NCBI GenBank assembly: GCA_963965975.1
Contig: OZ014416.1
Span: 6,262,001-6,326,000 of the forward strand
Reading direction: 5' to 3'
Length of the DNA stretch: 64,000 nucleotides
Origin: Xestospongia bergquistia
Lineage: Eukaryota; Porifera; Demospongiae; Haplosclerida; Petrosiidae
Shown here: positions 46,184 to 58,729 of the stretch, one piece after another
How the letters are laid out: every line of letters starts with the position of its first letter
Position numbering within the stretch: the first letter of the stretch is position 1
Made by a program: the position numbers and the translations under genes
Notes under the pieces: model-generated
The model's database searches: none
The model's input: only the letters and a program-made list of their open reading frames with translations
What the model was told of the DNA's origin: nothing

Positions 46184-47131
46184 ATCGTTATCTAACTCTT
46201 GTAATAAATAATTGTTTTCGTCAGTTGTTTAGACAATTTTATATAAAATTATTAATTATGTTATACACGTAACTAGAAATGAAATACCTAGGTCCTCCCT
46301 CTACACCAAACTTTTTAAGTTTGTGTACTGCATTCTAACTTGAGATGACGAACGACCCTATCGACGAGGGTGACGCTATTGTTCTCTACTGCCCAGAGGT
46401 TAAAGGATTCGTCTTTGCGCAGTCTCTTGGTAAGATGTTCACTAAATGCAAACTTATTCATAGTTGTTATTTTTCAAAATTTGCTCCCTTCCATAATGTT
46501 CGCTTTTTCTAGTTCTAGCTACAGTCATGTAACAATATATCCAGTCTCTAATCCTGATGTTCCCTCGTATATCAATGATCCAGCATTACCCAATGTCCAC
46601 TGTAAGTGTCCATGAGTGTCAATCATGTTATAACTAGTCTATTCATCAGTACATATAACATCCATTAAAGTCATCCTACACATGCTCTTTTGTTCATTTA
46701 TAGTTGCCTCCTTTCAAGTTCTAGCAGAGAACACATGTATTGAGTAAGTACATGATCCTTATTTAATAATCATGTTATAACATGCTGCATGTATCAAGAT
46801 CAATTGATCAGACTATTGTATTCATTCATAAGATGTATCAATTTACTTTGTTTCCTAATTTAGCTTGAACTGTGATTCTCCACTGGATGTTCCAAAGGTA
46901 AGTTAAAAATTACTGTTATGATAATTATATTTGCATAAACACAATCACTTTATTAATAACAAGTATTTAATGGAAATATGTTGGCTTTTCTTAAGTGCAT
47001 TATGGAATTTATTCTTAATAGAATTATAATCATCATCTGACTTATCATAGTTTAGTCTATGGACACAAGATCAAGGTATAGGAGTGTGATAGTGAAGTGT
47101 GCTATTGTATCTCAAGCTTATTTTGTTGTAG

Positions 47132-47656
47132 TTACTACATTTTGGATCTAAAATGTATTTATCTCTAACATCTCCAAGCAAAAGTGGATCATTCACTCCA
47201 TCAGTGAGTTTATTTACTTTGTGTGTGTGTGTGTGTGATCTCTCTTGTTTACAGGCTGAATTGGTTGAAAATTTTATCAAAGACACTTGTCTCTTTCGTG
47301 TTTTATCTGCCCAACCTAGTAAACAAAGAGGAGAAGATGTAAGACTATTAACATGCTATACATAATATTTTACAGTAACCTATAAATCAATACTATACTA
47401 TATTATAGTATTTCTAGTAATACTAGTTGAGTAGTTGGAATGGGAATAATAATTGTGTCTCATACATTAAAGCAGACAATAAAATATTATGATAATAAAT
47501 GCCAAACTGCAAGTTCTGTTTATGATAACAATCGCTTATACTCATTTCAAATATATTTTTATGTGTTTAGTTTTTTCCTAATGATCCTATCAAATTGGAG
47601 TCAGTCAGTGAAAAAGGTCATCATATATTATGTGTATCTAATGCTATCACATCAAG
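47132..47656 (+). other. IP3-binding-core-like exons
   Basis: Three in-phase exons encode LLHFGSKMYLSLTSPSKSGS, LVENFIKDTCLFRVLSAQPS and FPNDPIKLESVSEKGHHILC. The first aligns with the xQLLHxKSxKYLTV strand of the IP3-receptor N-terminal domain, and the last with a beta-trefoil strand pair. This is by-eye alignment, without a computed score. Confidence 0.5.
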
Positions 47657-47838
47657 GTATAATGGAGATATAATATAGTGTCCTTATATGGTATTGAACT
47701 GTCTTCATTCTTCCATCAATTTATGTACTCATTCATCTGTTCAACCATTTATTTATTCATCCATCCATTATCCATTCATCCATTCATCATATTATTAACA
47801 TCTCTCTGTCACAGTTATTGGATATGAGTACATGTACA

Positions 47839-48890
47839 TTTTAGTTTAGCTTTATATAATTTTAGTTAGTTATAGTTAGTTTCTCTGCCAGTGGAATAAT
47901 TTTAGTTATTTCTCTACTTTAGGAATAATCTTAGTTAAATTTAATGCATTATTAGACAAAAGATATTGCTTGTTTTTCTTAAAAGTATTTTATTCTTTAA
48001 GTTTGTATCTGCTAATCGGTTTCTTCTATCACTTGATGCATACCCAGCTTTGGAAGGAGAATCTTGTTCCATTAGTAGATCATGAAATTTCTGGTTTTCC
48101 ACTAGAATTGTTGCAACATTTGCACTACCCTGTTAACTTCTTGATTATTTTCTAAATTATTTGAAGTAAGAAGATTTATGCAGCATCAAAGCAAGGCTTA
48201 GTTGCCTAGCATTGTTTTACCATTACAAGTAGCTTTATTATCATTAAGGTTCTTTTCTTTCTCCAATAACTTCCTGTAAGTATCAGCATTATATTTGTTC
48301 AGGTACTATTATAAATTAGTTGGATTTTTTTCTTTTATTTTATTCTCGCATTCAACATTTTTGAGGTCTCAATCTTACAATATTGTTTGGTGCTTCATCA
48401 TCGTCAAAAGTAATATTCCCAAACTGGGCTTGCTTTTGGTCTTCCAGTTGACATAGCAGACATATCAGAAGTTTCAACTTCCTCACTTTTTACTGCTTAC
48501 TGATTTATGTTCTGCACATGGTTACATTGTGCTTTGTGATAGCTAATTATACAGCCAAGGTGAAAGGTATACATGTGATTGTAATGAATAGTGCTATTTT
48601 TAGTTATCAGTTAACTTATCACAGTTAACTTATCACTTACTAGTTGTTTATCTTTTGTGCAGTTATGACAGTTATTTATTGAGTACAGTACCTGTTGTTT
48701 TAGTTCATTACTATACTAGTTAGTTATAGTTATAGTTAGTTTTTGCCATTAATGCATTAATTTTAGTTAGTTTTAGTTAGTTAATTGTCAGATGAAAAAG
48801 ATTTAGTTACTTGTAGTTAGTTAACTAAAAGTCAAATAGGCTAAACTAAAAGGGTTTTAGTTTTAGTTATAGTTAACTAAAACAACACTA
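47839..48890 (-). mobile_element. Second hAT deletion derivative, in an intron
   Basis: The right end (48863-48890) is an exact inverted match over 28 bp to the left end of the element at 6013 (terminal word AAACAACACTA). Subterminal TTAGTTATAGTTAG repeats occur at both ends. ATGTACA flanks the element at 47832-47838 and 48891-48897, consistent with a target duplication. The left end is worn and lacks the first bases. Inside, on the minus strand near 48370-48500, MSAMSTGRPKASPVWEYYF is the start of a BED-finger transposase. The element sits in an intron of the IP3-receptor-like gene. Confidence 0.8.
48355..48505 (-). pseudogene. BED zinc-finger transposase start, frameshifted
   Basis: The minus-strand frame MSAMSTGRPKASPVWEYYF has the GRPx..PVWEYF hallmark of hAT BED fingers, then meets a stop. 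A shifted frame continues DDDEAPNNIVRLRPQKC. It is homologous in position and motif to the plus-strand relic at 6320-6475, though the two are clearly diverged. Confidence 0.65.
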
Positions 48891-51800
48891 ATGTACAATC
48901 ACATTATGTACATATACTCATACCAATACAAGTACACAGATGTATATCCAATATATCTACATGTATTAATGGAGTCTTGTACTGTACTTAGACATGAATT
49001 AAAGATGTCTGTCACTGACTCCGTCTTTGTCATTTATTCACAAATCAAAATTCATTCTTATATCCCTCACAAAGCACAAAGAGTAAGAAAGTACTTCATT
49101 TTGATTGGTCATGCTATGTCATGTGACTATTACATCATTAGGGGTGCAATGTGATCAGTTTTTTTAATATGAAATGTGAGGCATACATTACAGGACATGG
49201 TTCAATAGCAACTGACATCTTACTTGAGTCAATCAGAGAAGATGTGATATCAGAAGGTAAGGATCAAGTAACAAAATACAGTTAACTATATTGGATTACT
49301 TTTAGTGGGTGCAATGAAAAATGAAAGTGTTTGTGGTACTCAAAAAGCTCCACCTATTTTTGGAGATTGTTTCTGGCAGTTAGAGAATATTAACAGGACT
49401 CTTAATAGTAAGTGATGCTATTATTATCATGACAATAAATAGACATCATACTAAAACAGTGATTATAATAAGATCTTGTTTTGATAATTGTTAGATAATA
49501 TTTTTATGTCATAATAATTAAATCTTACTCCTGCAGTTGATCAGTTTGAATAATGTTGACAAGTCTCAATGTTGTATTAAACACTTACCAACTCAACAGT
49601 ATTTAGCTGCTGTACAAAATGGACACCACACTGAGGTAGTGTTTTTTGAACGAGTAGCAGGAACAACATTTAATGTAATTGTTTTGTAGTTAATCTTAAA
49701 GAAAATAGCTGCTGGTCAACCAAAGGTTCATGAAGTCACATTTAGTCTTGTGTTAGTTCAAGGGGTGAGTTGTTAGACTGGTGGTAATATCAAACTCTCT
49801 CTCTCATTAGCAAACAGGAGTGATTACTAAAGGTAGTTATGTTGAGGTACAACACAAACATTCAGGCAAGAGCTTAGTAGTTCAAAGTAAGTCTATCAGA
49901 TAATAATAATAGCATATAGTGAACATTATATTGTTTATAGACAAATTTTGTTTACAGAGAACATACTCTATTGTCAATGATGTAGAAATTCCAGCAAAAA
50001 ACAAATGGTTGAAAGTATGCTTTATCATTCATGTTCAAAAATTTATTAGTGTAATGTATAAACTTTGTCTTTTATGTATATTTTTACATCATTGTTTTGT
50101 CTTGTTATAGCTTGGACTAGAGGACAGTGATACAACACATCAACATCACTTTTATCTTGAAGAGGTACACATTGAATGGTCCAAGTAATTGGTTATGATA
50201 TATTTTACTTGAACTTGTATTACAATATTTGCTTGTTATGGTTTTATTCTATTAGGTGAATGCTAACTTGATTCATGAGTATTATTATGTGTCAAGTGTA
50301 GCAGCTATATTGAAGGAATATATGAAAGAAGTAAGAATTAATTGATAAATACATGGATGGATGTACATAACACCTAGCTTGATTACTTGTTGATGTTTAT
50401 CTTATAGTTCACAACTGATACTAAACTTGTACCATTTCCACTATTGGATGAACTTCTTGAAGTTTTGTCAAAGTTAACTGACTGGATTAGTTGTAAATGT
50501 TATCAGAAGAGTCGAGCTAATATGCTCAGAGTAGCACAAGTAATATAGATACGTAATATTTAGCTACATCTTGACTATCTCTTGCAGGGAGTAGACTTAC
50601 TTGTTGGATTCCTCTCTTTAATTAATGATATTGAACACAAAGAGTATGTTTTATGTACACAATGTTGTTTTAATAATTGTCATTGTGTCTTTAGATTATT
50701 GGAGTTGCCTAAAAAATATCAGTGGTATTACAACGATATGTTGAGTCTTCTAATAAAAAGTCACTTCTTTATTTAGCAGAGAAAAGGTTTATAAATGTTT
50801 TGTTTAGCAAGGTGAGGAATTAATGGATAATTTGGATTACATACAAATGAAAGCATGAATGCCTGGTTAAAGGAATGGACAAAGAAATATCAGACAGACA
50901 AATGGAGAGATGTGAACCAAATGAATATATAGAGAGAGGTTGTAGATAATCAAATAAAATTCATGTTATTTGACAGATTGGTCACTGTATTGATATAGAA
51001 AAGGTCTTGAGTACTTTAGTGAGAGATGAAAGGTGAGCCACTTACCTTAAAAGTCTGCATTTCATAGTATATCTGTCAGCTCTACAATGTAAAAGCTTGT
51101 ACAAAGACTTACTGATAGTCCTGAATATACTAAACATATTAAAAATAACCTGGTAAGACACATAGTAATATATTTTAATATTTGTTCTTTCTTTCTCTCT
51201 CCTAGGATGCATCAACCCTTGACTTTTTAAATACACTGTGTTTTACTGCTGGGAAGCCAGTTAGAATTTTACATAGTAAGTATCTACAACTCTTTTGTAG
51301 TTGATTTCATATTGAAAATGCCAAGGTTGTAGATAATCAAATAAAATTCATCTTATTTACAAAAGTTATATTTGACACTCATGTATTGTCTACTTTCTTT
51401 TCTAGATATTATTCTGAAAAAAATCATATCATCTGAAGAAGTCAGTTGAAGTTATTTGACTTCTCTTTTTTGAATCTCCTTCTTCATAGATTTTCTTTTT
51501 TAGAGCAGAAATAGATCGAAGTAGACAACTTTGTTTCTCTTTCCCAGAAAAATTAAAAGGACCAATTCGTAATGTATGTTCTAAAGTAAGTCATGTGGAA
51601 ATTAATATACACTTTTGCATGCATCTATTCTGTACATCCATATCATTGCCATGCATCCATTCATCAGTTGTCATGTATTCATATTGTATATTTACATTTG
51701 CCCATATTATATGTCCATTTGTAATGATTATACATCCATTCATTTGTTTTATGAATCCATTTACCCATATTATGCATTAGTCTCCTCATATTATGTGTCC

Positions 51801-51970
51801 AATCACTGATATTATGTGTCCATTTATATTTATTATATTGCAGGAAACTGCAAAACAAACAAAACAAAACAAACGACAAACAAAACAAACAGAATTTACT
51901 TGTTAAATGAAACAAACAAGTAAATACTGTCATTCTGTTTATAATTGTGCATGAATTAAATTTTTTATAG

Positions 51971-53635
51971 GCCCAAATTAAAATTTTTGCTAACTTTGTT
52001 AATTTTGATGTTAAGATTCCTGTGTCATTAGTGGGTCGTGTTTTAACTGAAGAAAGTTTAAAATTAGTCTATTTATTAATGGTTCATCCTCTCTCCATAA
52101 GTTTACTTCTTTTTTGATAGCTTTTTTATAAAGAGTTTGATGTTAGTTGTCACTCTTCTTTATTTCAGACTGTCTCTAACAATGAAATATTGTGTCATAA
52201 TATTTCTGAGACATACATCAGACAAGTATTTACATTGACCAGTACAGGCTCTACTTCAGAATATTATGAATTCTTCACTACACTTGAAACTGTGATGAAG
52301 GTAGTAATACATTATATCATTATTAATCATTGCTACATCATTATTACATCATAACCTCACAAGTCATCTCGCCATGTATCCATAATACTAAAGAACTACC
52401 AGGAATTAATTGCACAGTTGTTTGCTAAAGGCAGACATGAATATTTTGGTCAAATTATGTTATCTGACAGTCATCAACAACAATTGAAGTTATTAATAGA
52501 TGTAAGTAGTAGTGCACATGTACTGTTTGTATGTCTATGATCTGTCTATATGTTTTTTACTGCGTGTGTCTTTGTCTGTCTGTGTACATCTTTTTGTCTG
52601 TCTATGTCTCTTTGTCTATCTGTACATACCTTTTGCCTGTCTTTATATCTCATTGTCTGTGTGCATATGTTTTCGATCATGTTTCTTTGTCAGTCTACAT
52701 GTCTATTGTCTGTCTGTGGACTGTTTGTCTTGTCTGTCAAGTTATTATATCTGTCTGTTCATACATTTTTGAATAAACACTTCATTTAGTTTGAGTCATG
52801 TTTTAATATTAGGCTAATGATGATGATCATCTGTTGCAGTTACTTGCTCTCACAGATTTGTTGTCTACATCATCTGAAGGACAATGTAAGATATGCTGTA
52901 AATGTCTGTCAAACTATCTACACTGTTGATGAACTAGTGAGGTATGTATTAATATCCTCTTTATTTAGTCAAAAATTCATGTATTCATCCCACCTATTTA
53001 TTCATTCATTTATTTTTCTTTCTATTTATTCAATAGAATTATTAGCAGTAAAGAGATTCCAATTGAGAGAAAAAAGCCATTTGCTTGTCTTCTTAACTGG
53101 TCTTATCTCAATACAGAGAGAGACTCACTTATATCTATTGTTGTCTTATCAAAAAATGAGTAAGAAAAAGATCATTTAAACATATTTTGAACAAGCTATA
53201 TTTAGATCATTTTGGAGTCATTTGGAACAATGTTCTATTTTGATGGCTTCTTTGCATGAGGGTTTATCTCATGGTCATATTGTTATAGAGGATGTAAAAC
53301 TTAAACTGAGAGTTTTATTCTCACAGCATCTAAGTCTTACTATAAGTATGACTATTGCACAATAACCTCACTCTCTCTCTCTTTCTTTCTTCTCATTTAG
53401 TAAGTTTTGGGAAGAAATAACAAGAGATTTAGATACAATGTTGAAGATTCCATCCCTATTGCTATATTTAGTTGGTCTTGTACCATTAGTTACATCATTC
53501 TGTATTAAATTGTTTGCTCACAATATCTCTACACTAACTAGTAAAGTGTATTCCCATTTACTAACACCTAAAGTACTGGCTGTCTTAAAATCCGTTGGAG
53601 ATGTAGTAATTGTGAGTGTGACAAATGAAGTCTAA
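51971..53635 (+). other. RIH-associated-like exon group
   Basis: Exons at about 51971-52100, 52170-52301, 52397-52502, 52815-52941, 53038-53160, 53205-53340 and 53400-53612 carry helical sequence. Examples are DDDHLLQLLALTDLLSTSSE followed by a shifted NVRYAVNVCQTIYTVDELVR, then CLLNWSYLNTERDS. The pair LL..CAEGKN...E..CQ.LLPL.D(I/V)V and F(V/L)NH.Y(V/L)DTE is a landmark of IP3/ryanodine receptors. The frame change between the first two peptides lies near 52880-52886. Confidence 0.5.
52515..52775. repeat. TCTG-rich low-complexity intron
   Basis: Repeated TGTCTGTC-type words produce three overlapping 80-codon frames rich in cysteine, leucine and valine. This is sequence composition, not a gene. 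Confidence 0.8.
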
Positions 53636-55254
53636 AACCATGTCACTATAACAATGTAGAATTTGATAAAAAAGCATACAAGTGTGCTATTGACAACAAG
53701 GAACAAACTTATCATTAGACTTTCTGCTTTCATAGCTTATAATTGTACTTTATAATACCTTCTGAAGATGATGTTGCTATAAAAGAGGTACTGAATGGAG
53801 TGAAAGTTAGGGAAGGAGGGAGCAGATTACAACTAAACAAAGCATGTCCATTTAAAATTGTGTCTAATTAGGCCATCTGTCATTTCTCACTTCAACTGTA
53901 GGCAAGAATGTTAGGTAAAAAATCATTCACTAGTCCTGCTGTGAAGGAGTATGAAGAAAAATCAAAACAGGAAAGATTGATGAATTTGAAACATTTGTTT
54001 GCAATTACAAGACTACATACGAAGGAAAAACATCAACATTAAGAAAGGACATCAGTGAATAAATGAGTGATTTTTGTAGATGAAAGAAGAGAGGGAGAGG
54101 GAAAGAGAGAAGAGAGATAGAGAGACGAGGTGGGAGGGATAGAGTCTAAAATGCAATAAGAGAAAGAAAAGTAGTAGTAGTAGATGTTTTTGGACAATAG
54201 TTAAACAAGTCATTGTAATTTCAATATTTTCTACTTATTTATAATGTAGTTTATAATAACAAAAATTACCATCTGGTACTAGTTTCAATGCACTAGTTAA
54301 ATTGTTTACAGATGATGTAGTTCACACTGCTGATGAGTTAATATTAATGTTTTTCATGAAGTACATTACTATGATAATTCTATAGGTAACTTACTTGTCA
54401 TTTAGCAAAAATTAATAGTCTACTGGAATTACTTGAGTATATTTATCCACTCATATGTCCTATTGTTTGTCAATTCATTTACCCACTCACTTAGTCCATC
54501 AAACTAGTATCCATTCATTTGTCTGTCCATGTCTTTCTGTTTCCATCCATTCTGCAGCATTCTTTATCAGCAATCACATCAACCTTTCACTTTTAAAGAG
54601 AGTGCTAATCTTGACAATGTCTTACTGACTACACAACACATTTTATCTGGTGTAGTTACAACATAATAATCCAGCAATGTTTGAAGAGTAAGTATTGTTA
54701 ACTGCCACATATGATTAAACAACTATATTCTATTCAGACAGTATAAAAACAATCCAAGAAGCACTAGTTCAAAAAAATCACATGAGAAGGTGGATATGTC
54801 ACCATTGACAGTTTTTATCATCCATTGTTTCATTCTTCCATCTCTTTATCAGTCCATCCATCAATATTTCCAATAATCCATCAATCTATCTATTCATCCA
54901 TCCATTTATTACTTATTAATATTCATCAGAAAATATAATAATCATTGATGTTATTAATAGTATCCTGTTCATATACATATCACTTTCTATCATTATATCT
55001 TTTACAGGTCTGGTACATCCTAAAGATGTAATTAGCTGTCCAAGTTTTAATTTCCTTTGAGTTCTACTTTATTTTGGATATGATTTTGTTAAGAATGAAA
55101 TTGGTAAAGACATTTAGAGAAATTTATTTTTATGAATTTTCTCATAAGTCAATTGACAAAACATTGCAACACAAAATTCTTTACAAGAATTAATGAACCA
55201 TTAGAGAGTGTTATATCAAGTATTGGACAATCTTTATTAAGGTATGGATAAAAT

Positions 55255-55340
55255 GTCTAGATAGATATATGGATTGATAGATAGATGGATGAATAGATAG
55301 ATGAATGGATGGACAAATGGATAGATAGATGGAGACAGTT
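55255..55340. repeat. GATA/GATG-rich microsatellite
   Basis: An imperfect run of ATAGATGGATGG-type words. Similar complementary runs (CATCCATTCAT) occur in introns near 47760, 51600-51830 and 54480-54900. Confidence 0.8.
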
Positions 55341-55749
55341 GGACAAACAGATATACTATGTATCAAATCTTTATTGAAATTTCCAGGAAGTCAGCAGCAC
55401 ATCCAGAGAGACACTTCCTCTTCCTTCTCCTCCTGCTTCACTCACTCAACTAATGATAGATGAGGTATACACATAATGTTAATTATAATTACAAAAATTA
55501 CTATACACTTTAGTGATTAATGTTTATTGTTTTTTTGGTTTGTTTTTTTAGACTTTCTTCTCAGAGTCAGCACAACATGACCAGGTAAGAGTGAGTGCAG
55601 ACATTTATTTTATAGACACATATTATTGTTATTTGGTAGTTATCATATTTAATGACAAACACATTAGACATTTGATTGTCATAGCTACAATTATGTTCTG
55701 AACAAATGGTCCCTTTACAACAGATTGAATTGAACAGAAAGTATCTTTT

Positions 55750-56015
55750 ATTAATAAATAAATTGACTTAAAGTGATGTGTGTTAGAATTCATTAATTTT
55801 ATATCATTATTGTTTGATATTTGTTCCATTAATGGATGATAAGTTGATTATAATAATTTATAATTATATTTAAAGGAACAGTATATGATCGTTAATGGAC
55901 ACAATCTACTTCATCTGACAGGAGTAGTGGATAGTTTAGGTCCTCTTTCTTTTTGAAGACTTATTACAATATTTTCATGACTCATAATCAATGGAAAAAC
56001 AAGTATTCTTGTATA
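55750..56015 (+). repeat. Satellite-flanking repeat, copy at right array
   Basis: It matches 44505-44795 in order and spacing and sits about 320 bp before the young satellite array. It is non-coding. Confidence 0.75.
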
Positions 56016-58729
56016 ATGATAGGTTGTCAGGTAATGCTCTCATGTACTCTTTCAGTCTTCAACAGCAGACAGTGTGGAAGTATCTCTGAGAAATATATGT
56101 TAATAATCTACAAGTAGAGCTTAATATTGTGTTTGACAGCAGGTTATCAAAAACAATTAAAACTGACAAATTCATCATTTTTTGTTCAAAGACAAATTTT
56201 AAAATTATATTATAATGAGTATTATATAGGAACTCAGTTATTGACTTGTAAACCACATGTTGATTGTATGATGTTGAACAAGAGCTATGAATGATTGATT
56301 ATCTATGATATAGGATAACATTACTATATACATGGATAGTTATTAAAATGTATATTATGGACAACTTTAAACCTTAACTTACCATCAATAACTCTTTCTT
56401 CTTAATATTCAGGATAAAGACACCACACCTAATTTTACGGTTGCCACAACAACACTCCTATGCATAGACGTTAGAAAAATGACTATTACAGATAATTTCA
56501 AACCTTAACTTACCAGCAATAACTCTTTCTTCCTAATATTCAGGGTAAATTCACCACAACCAATTTTACGGTTCCCATGACAACACTCCTATCCATAGAA
56601 TAGTTATAAAAATGACTATTACAGACAACTTCAAACCTTAACTTCTTTCTTCCTAATATTCAGGGTAAAGACACCACACCCAATTTTACGGTTGCAATGA
56701 CAACACTCCTATCCATAGAATAGTTATAAAATGACTATTACAGACAATTTCAAACCTTAACTTACCAGCAATAACTCTTTGTTCCTAATATACAGGGTAA
56801 AGACATCAGACCCAATTTTACGGTTGCCATGACAACACTCCTATCCATAGAATAGTTATAAAAATGACTATTACAGACAATTTCAAACCTTAACTTACCA
56901 GCAATAACTCTTTGTTCCTAATATACAGGGTAAAGACATCACACCCAATTTTACGGTTGCCACGACAACACTCCTATGCATAGAATAGTTATAAAAATGA
57001 CTATTACAGATAATTTCAAACCTTAACTTACCAGCAATAACTCTTTCTTCCTAATATTCAGGGTAAAGACACCACAACCAATTTTACGGTTCCCATGACA
57101 ACACTCCTATCCATAGAATAGTTATAAAAATGACTATTACAGACAACTTCAAACCTTAACTTCTTTCTTCCTAATATTCAGGGTAAAGACACCACACCCA
57201 ATTTTACGGTTGCAATGACAACACTCCTATCCATAGAATAGTTATAAAAATGACTATTACAGACAATTTCAAACCTTAACTTACCAGCAATAACTCTTTG
57301 TTCCTAATATACAGGGTAAAGACATCACACCCAATTTTACGGTTGCCACGACAACACTCCTATGCATAGAATAGTTATGAAAATGACTATTACAGACAAT
57401 TTCAAACCTTAACTTACCAGCAATAACTCTTTCTTCCTAATATTCAGGGTAAAGACACCACAACCAATTTTACGGTTCCCATGACAACACTCCTATCCAT
57501 AGAATAGTTATAAAAATGACTATTACAGACAACTTCAAACCTTAACTTCTTTCTTCCTAATATTCAGGGTAAAGACACCACACCCAATTTTATGGTTGCC
57601 ATGACAACACTCCTATCCATAGAATAGTTATAAAAATGACTATTACAGACAATTTCAAACCTTAACTTACCAGCAATAACTCTTTGTTCCTAATATACAG
57701 GGTAAAGACACTACACTCAATTTTATGGTTGCCACGACAACACTCCTAATAGTTATAAAAATGACTATTACAGACAACTTTAATCCTTAAGTTACCAGCA
57801 TTCAGCAATAACTCTTTCTTCTTAATATTCAGGATAAAGACACCACACCTATTTTACGGTTGCCACAACAACACTCCTATGCATAGACGTTAGAAAAATG
57901 ACTATTACAGATAATTTCAAACCTTAACTTACCAGCAATAACTCTTTCTTCCTAATATTCAGGGTAAATTCACCACAACCAATTTTACGGTTCCCATGAC
58001 AACACTCCTATCCATAGAATAGTTATAAAAATGACTATTACAGACAACTTCAAACATTAACTTCTTTCTTCCTAATATTCAGGGTAAAGACACTACACCC
58101 AATTTTACGGCTGCAATGACAACACTCCTATCCATAGAATAGTTATAAAAATGACTATTACAGACAATTTCAAACCTTAACTTACCAGCAATAACTCTTT
58201 GTTCCTAATATACAGGGTAAAGACATCACACCCAATTTTACGGTTGCCACGACAACACTCCTATCCATAGAATAGTTATAAAAATGACTATTACAGACAA
58301 TTTCAAAACTTAACTTACCAGCAATAACTTTCTTCCTAATATACAGGGTAAAGACATCACACCCAATTTTACGGTTGCCACGACAACACTCCTATCCATA
58401 GAATAGTTATAAAAATGACTATTACAGATAATTTCAAACCTTAACTTACCAGCAATAACTCTTTCTTCCTAATATTCAGGGTAAAGACACCACAACCAAT
58501 TTTACGGTTCCCATGACAACACTCCTATCCATAGAATAGTTATAAAAATGACTATTACAGACAACTTCAAACCTTAACTTCTTTCTTCCTAATATTCAGG
58601 GTAAAGATACCACACCCAATTTTACGGTTGCAATGACAACACTCCTATCCATAGAATAGTTATAAAAATGACTATTACAGACAATTTCAAACCTTAACTT
58701 ACCAGCAATAACTCTTTCTTCCAAATATA

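Larger units (their letters stand above)
46345..55584 (+). pseudogene. IP3-receptor-family gene, N-terminal half, probably decaying
   Basis: About 25 small exons with good GT-AG borders read along the plus strand. First exon 46345-46429 (DEGDAIVLYCPEVKGFVFAQ); then 46704-46743, 46864-46897, 47132-47203, 47255-47338 and 47571-47656; 49306-49407; 49537-49635 (IKHLPTQQYLAAVQNGH, a MIR-type unit); 49690-49764, 49811-49886, 49941-50014, 50111-50164, 50256-50330, 50408-50539 and 50588-50643. Exons 49690-50643 join in a single frame. Later exons reach 55584. The order matches the IP3-binding N-terminus, MIR domain and RIH region of intracellular calcium-release channels; the membrane channel part is not in the window. 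Problems: phase mismatches before 46519, 49194 and 49537, an in-frame TAA at 51090-51092, and a frame change near 52880-52886. It could be a pseudogene or my splicing may be wrong at some borders. Confidence 0.6.

Noticed and set aside
51595-51933. Frames rich in His, Cys and Ile around repeated CATCCATTCAT words
   Set aside because: The region is a CATC/CATT-rich low-complexity intron; frames arise from the repeat.
52512-52789. Three overlapping cysteine- and leucine-rich frames resembling a membrane protein
   Set aside because: They come from TGTCTG-type low-complexity sequence in an intron.
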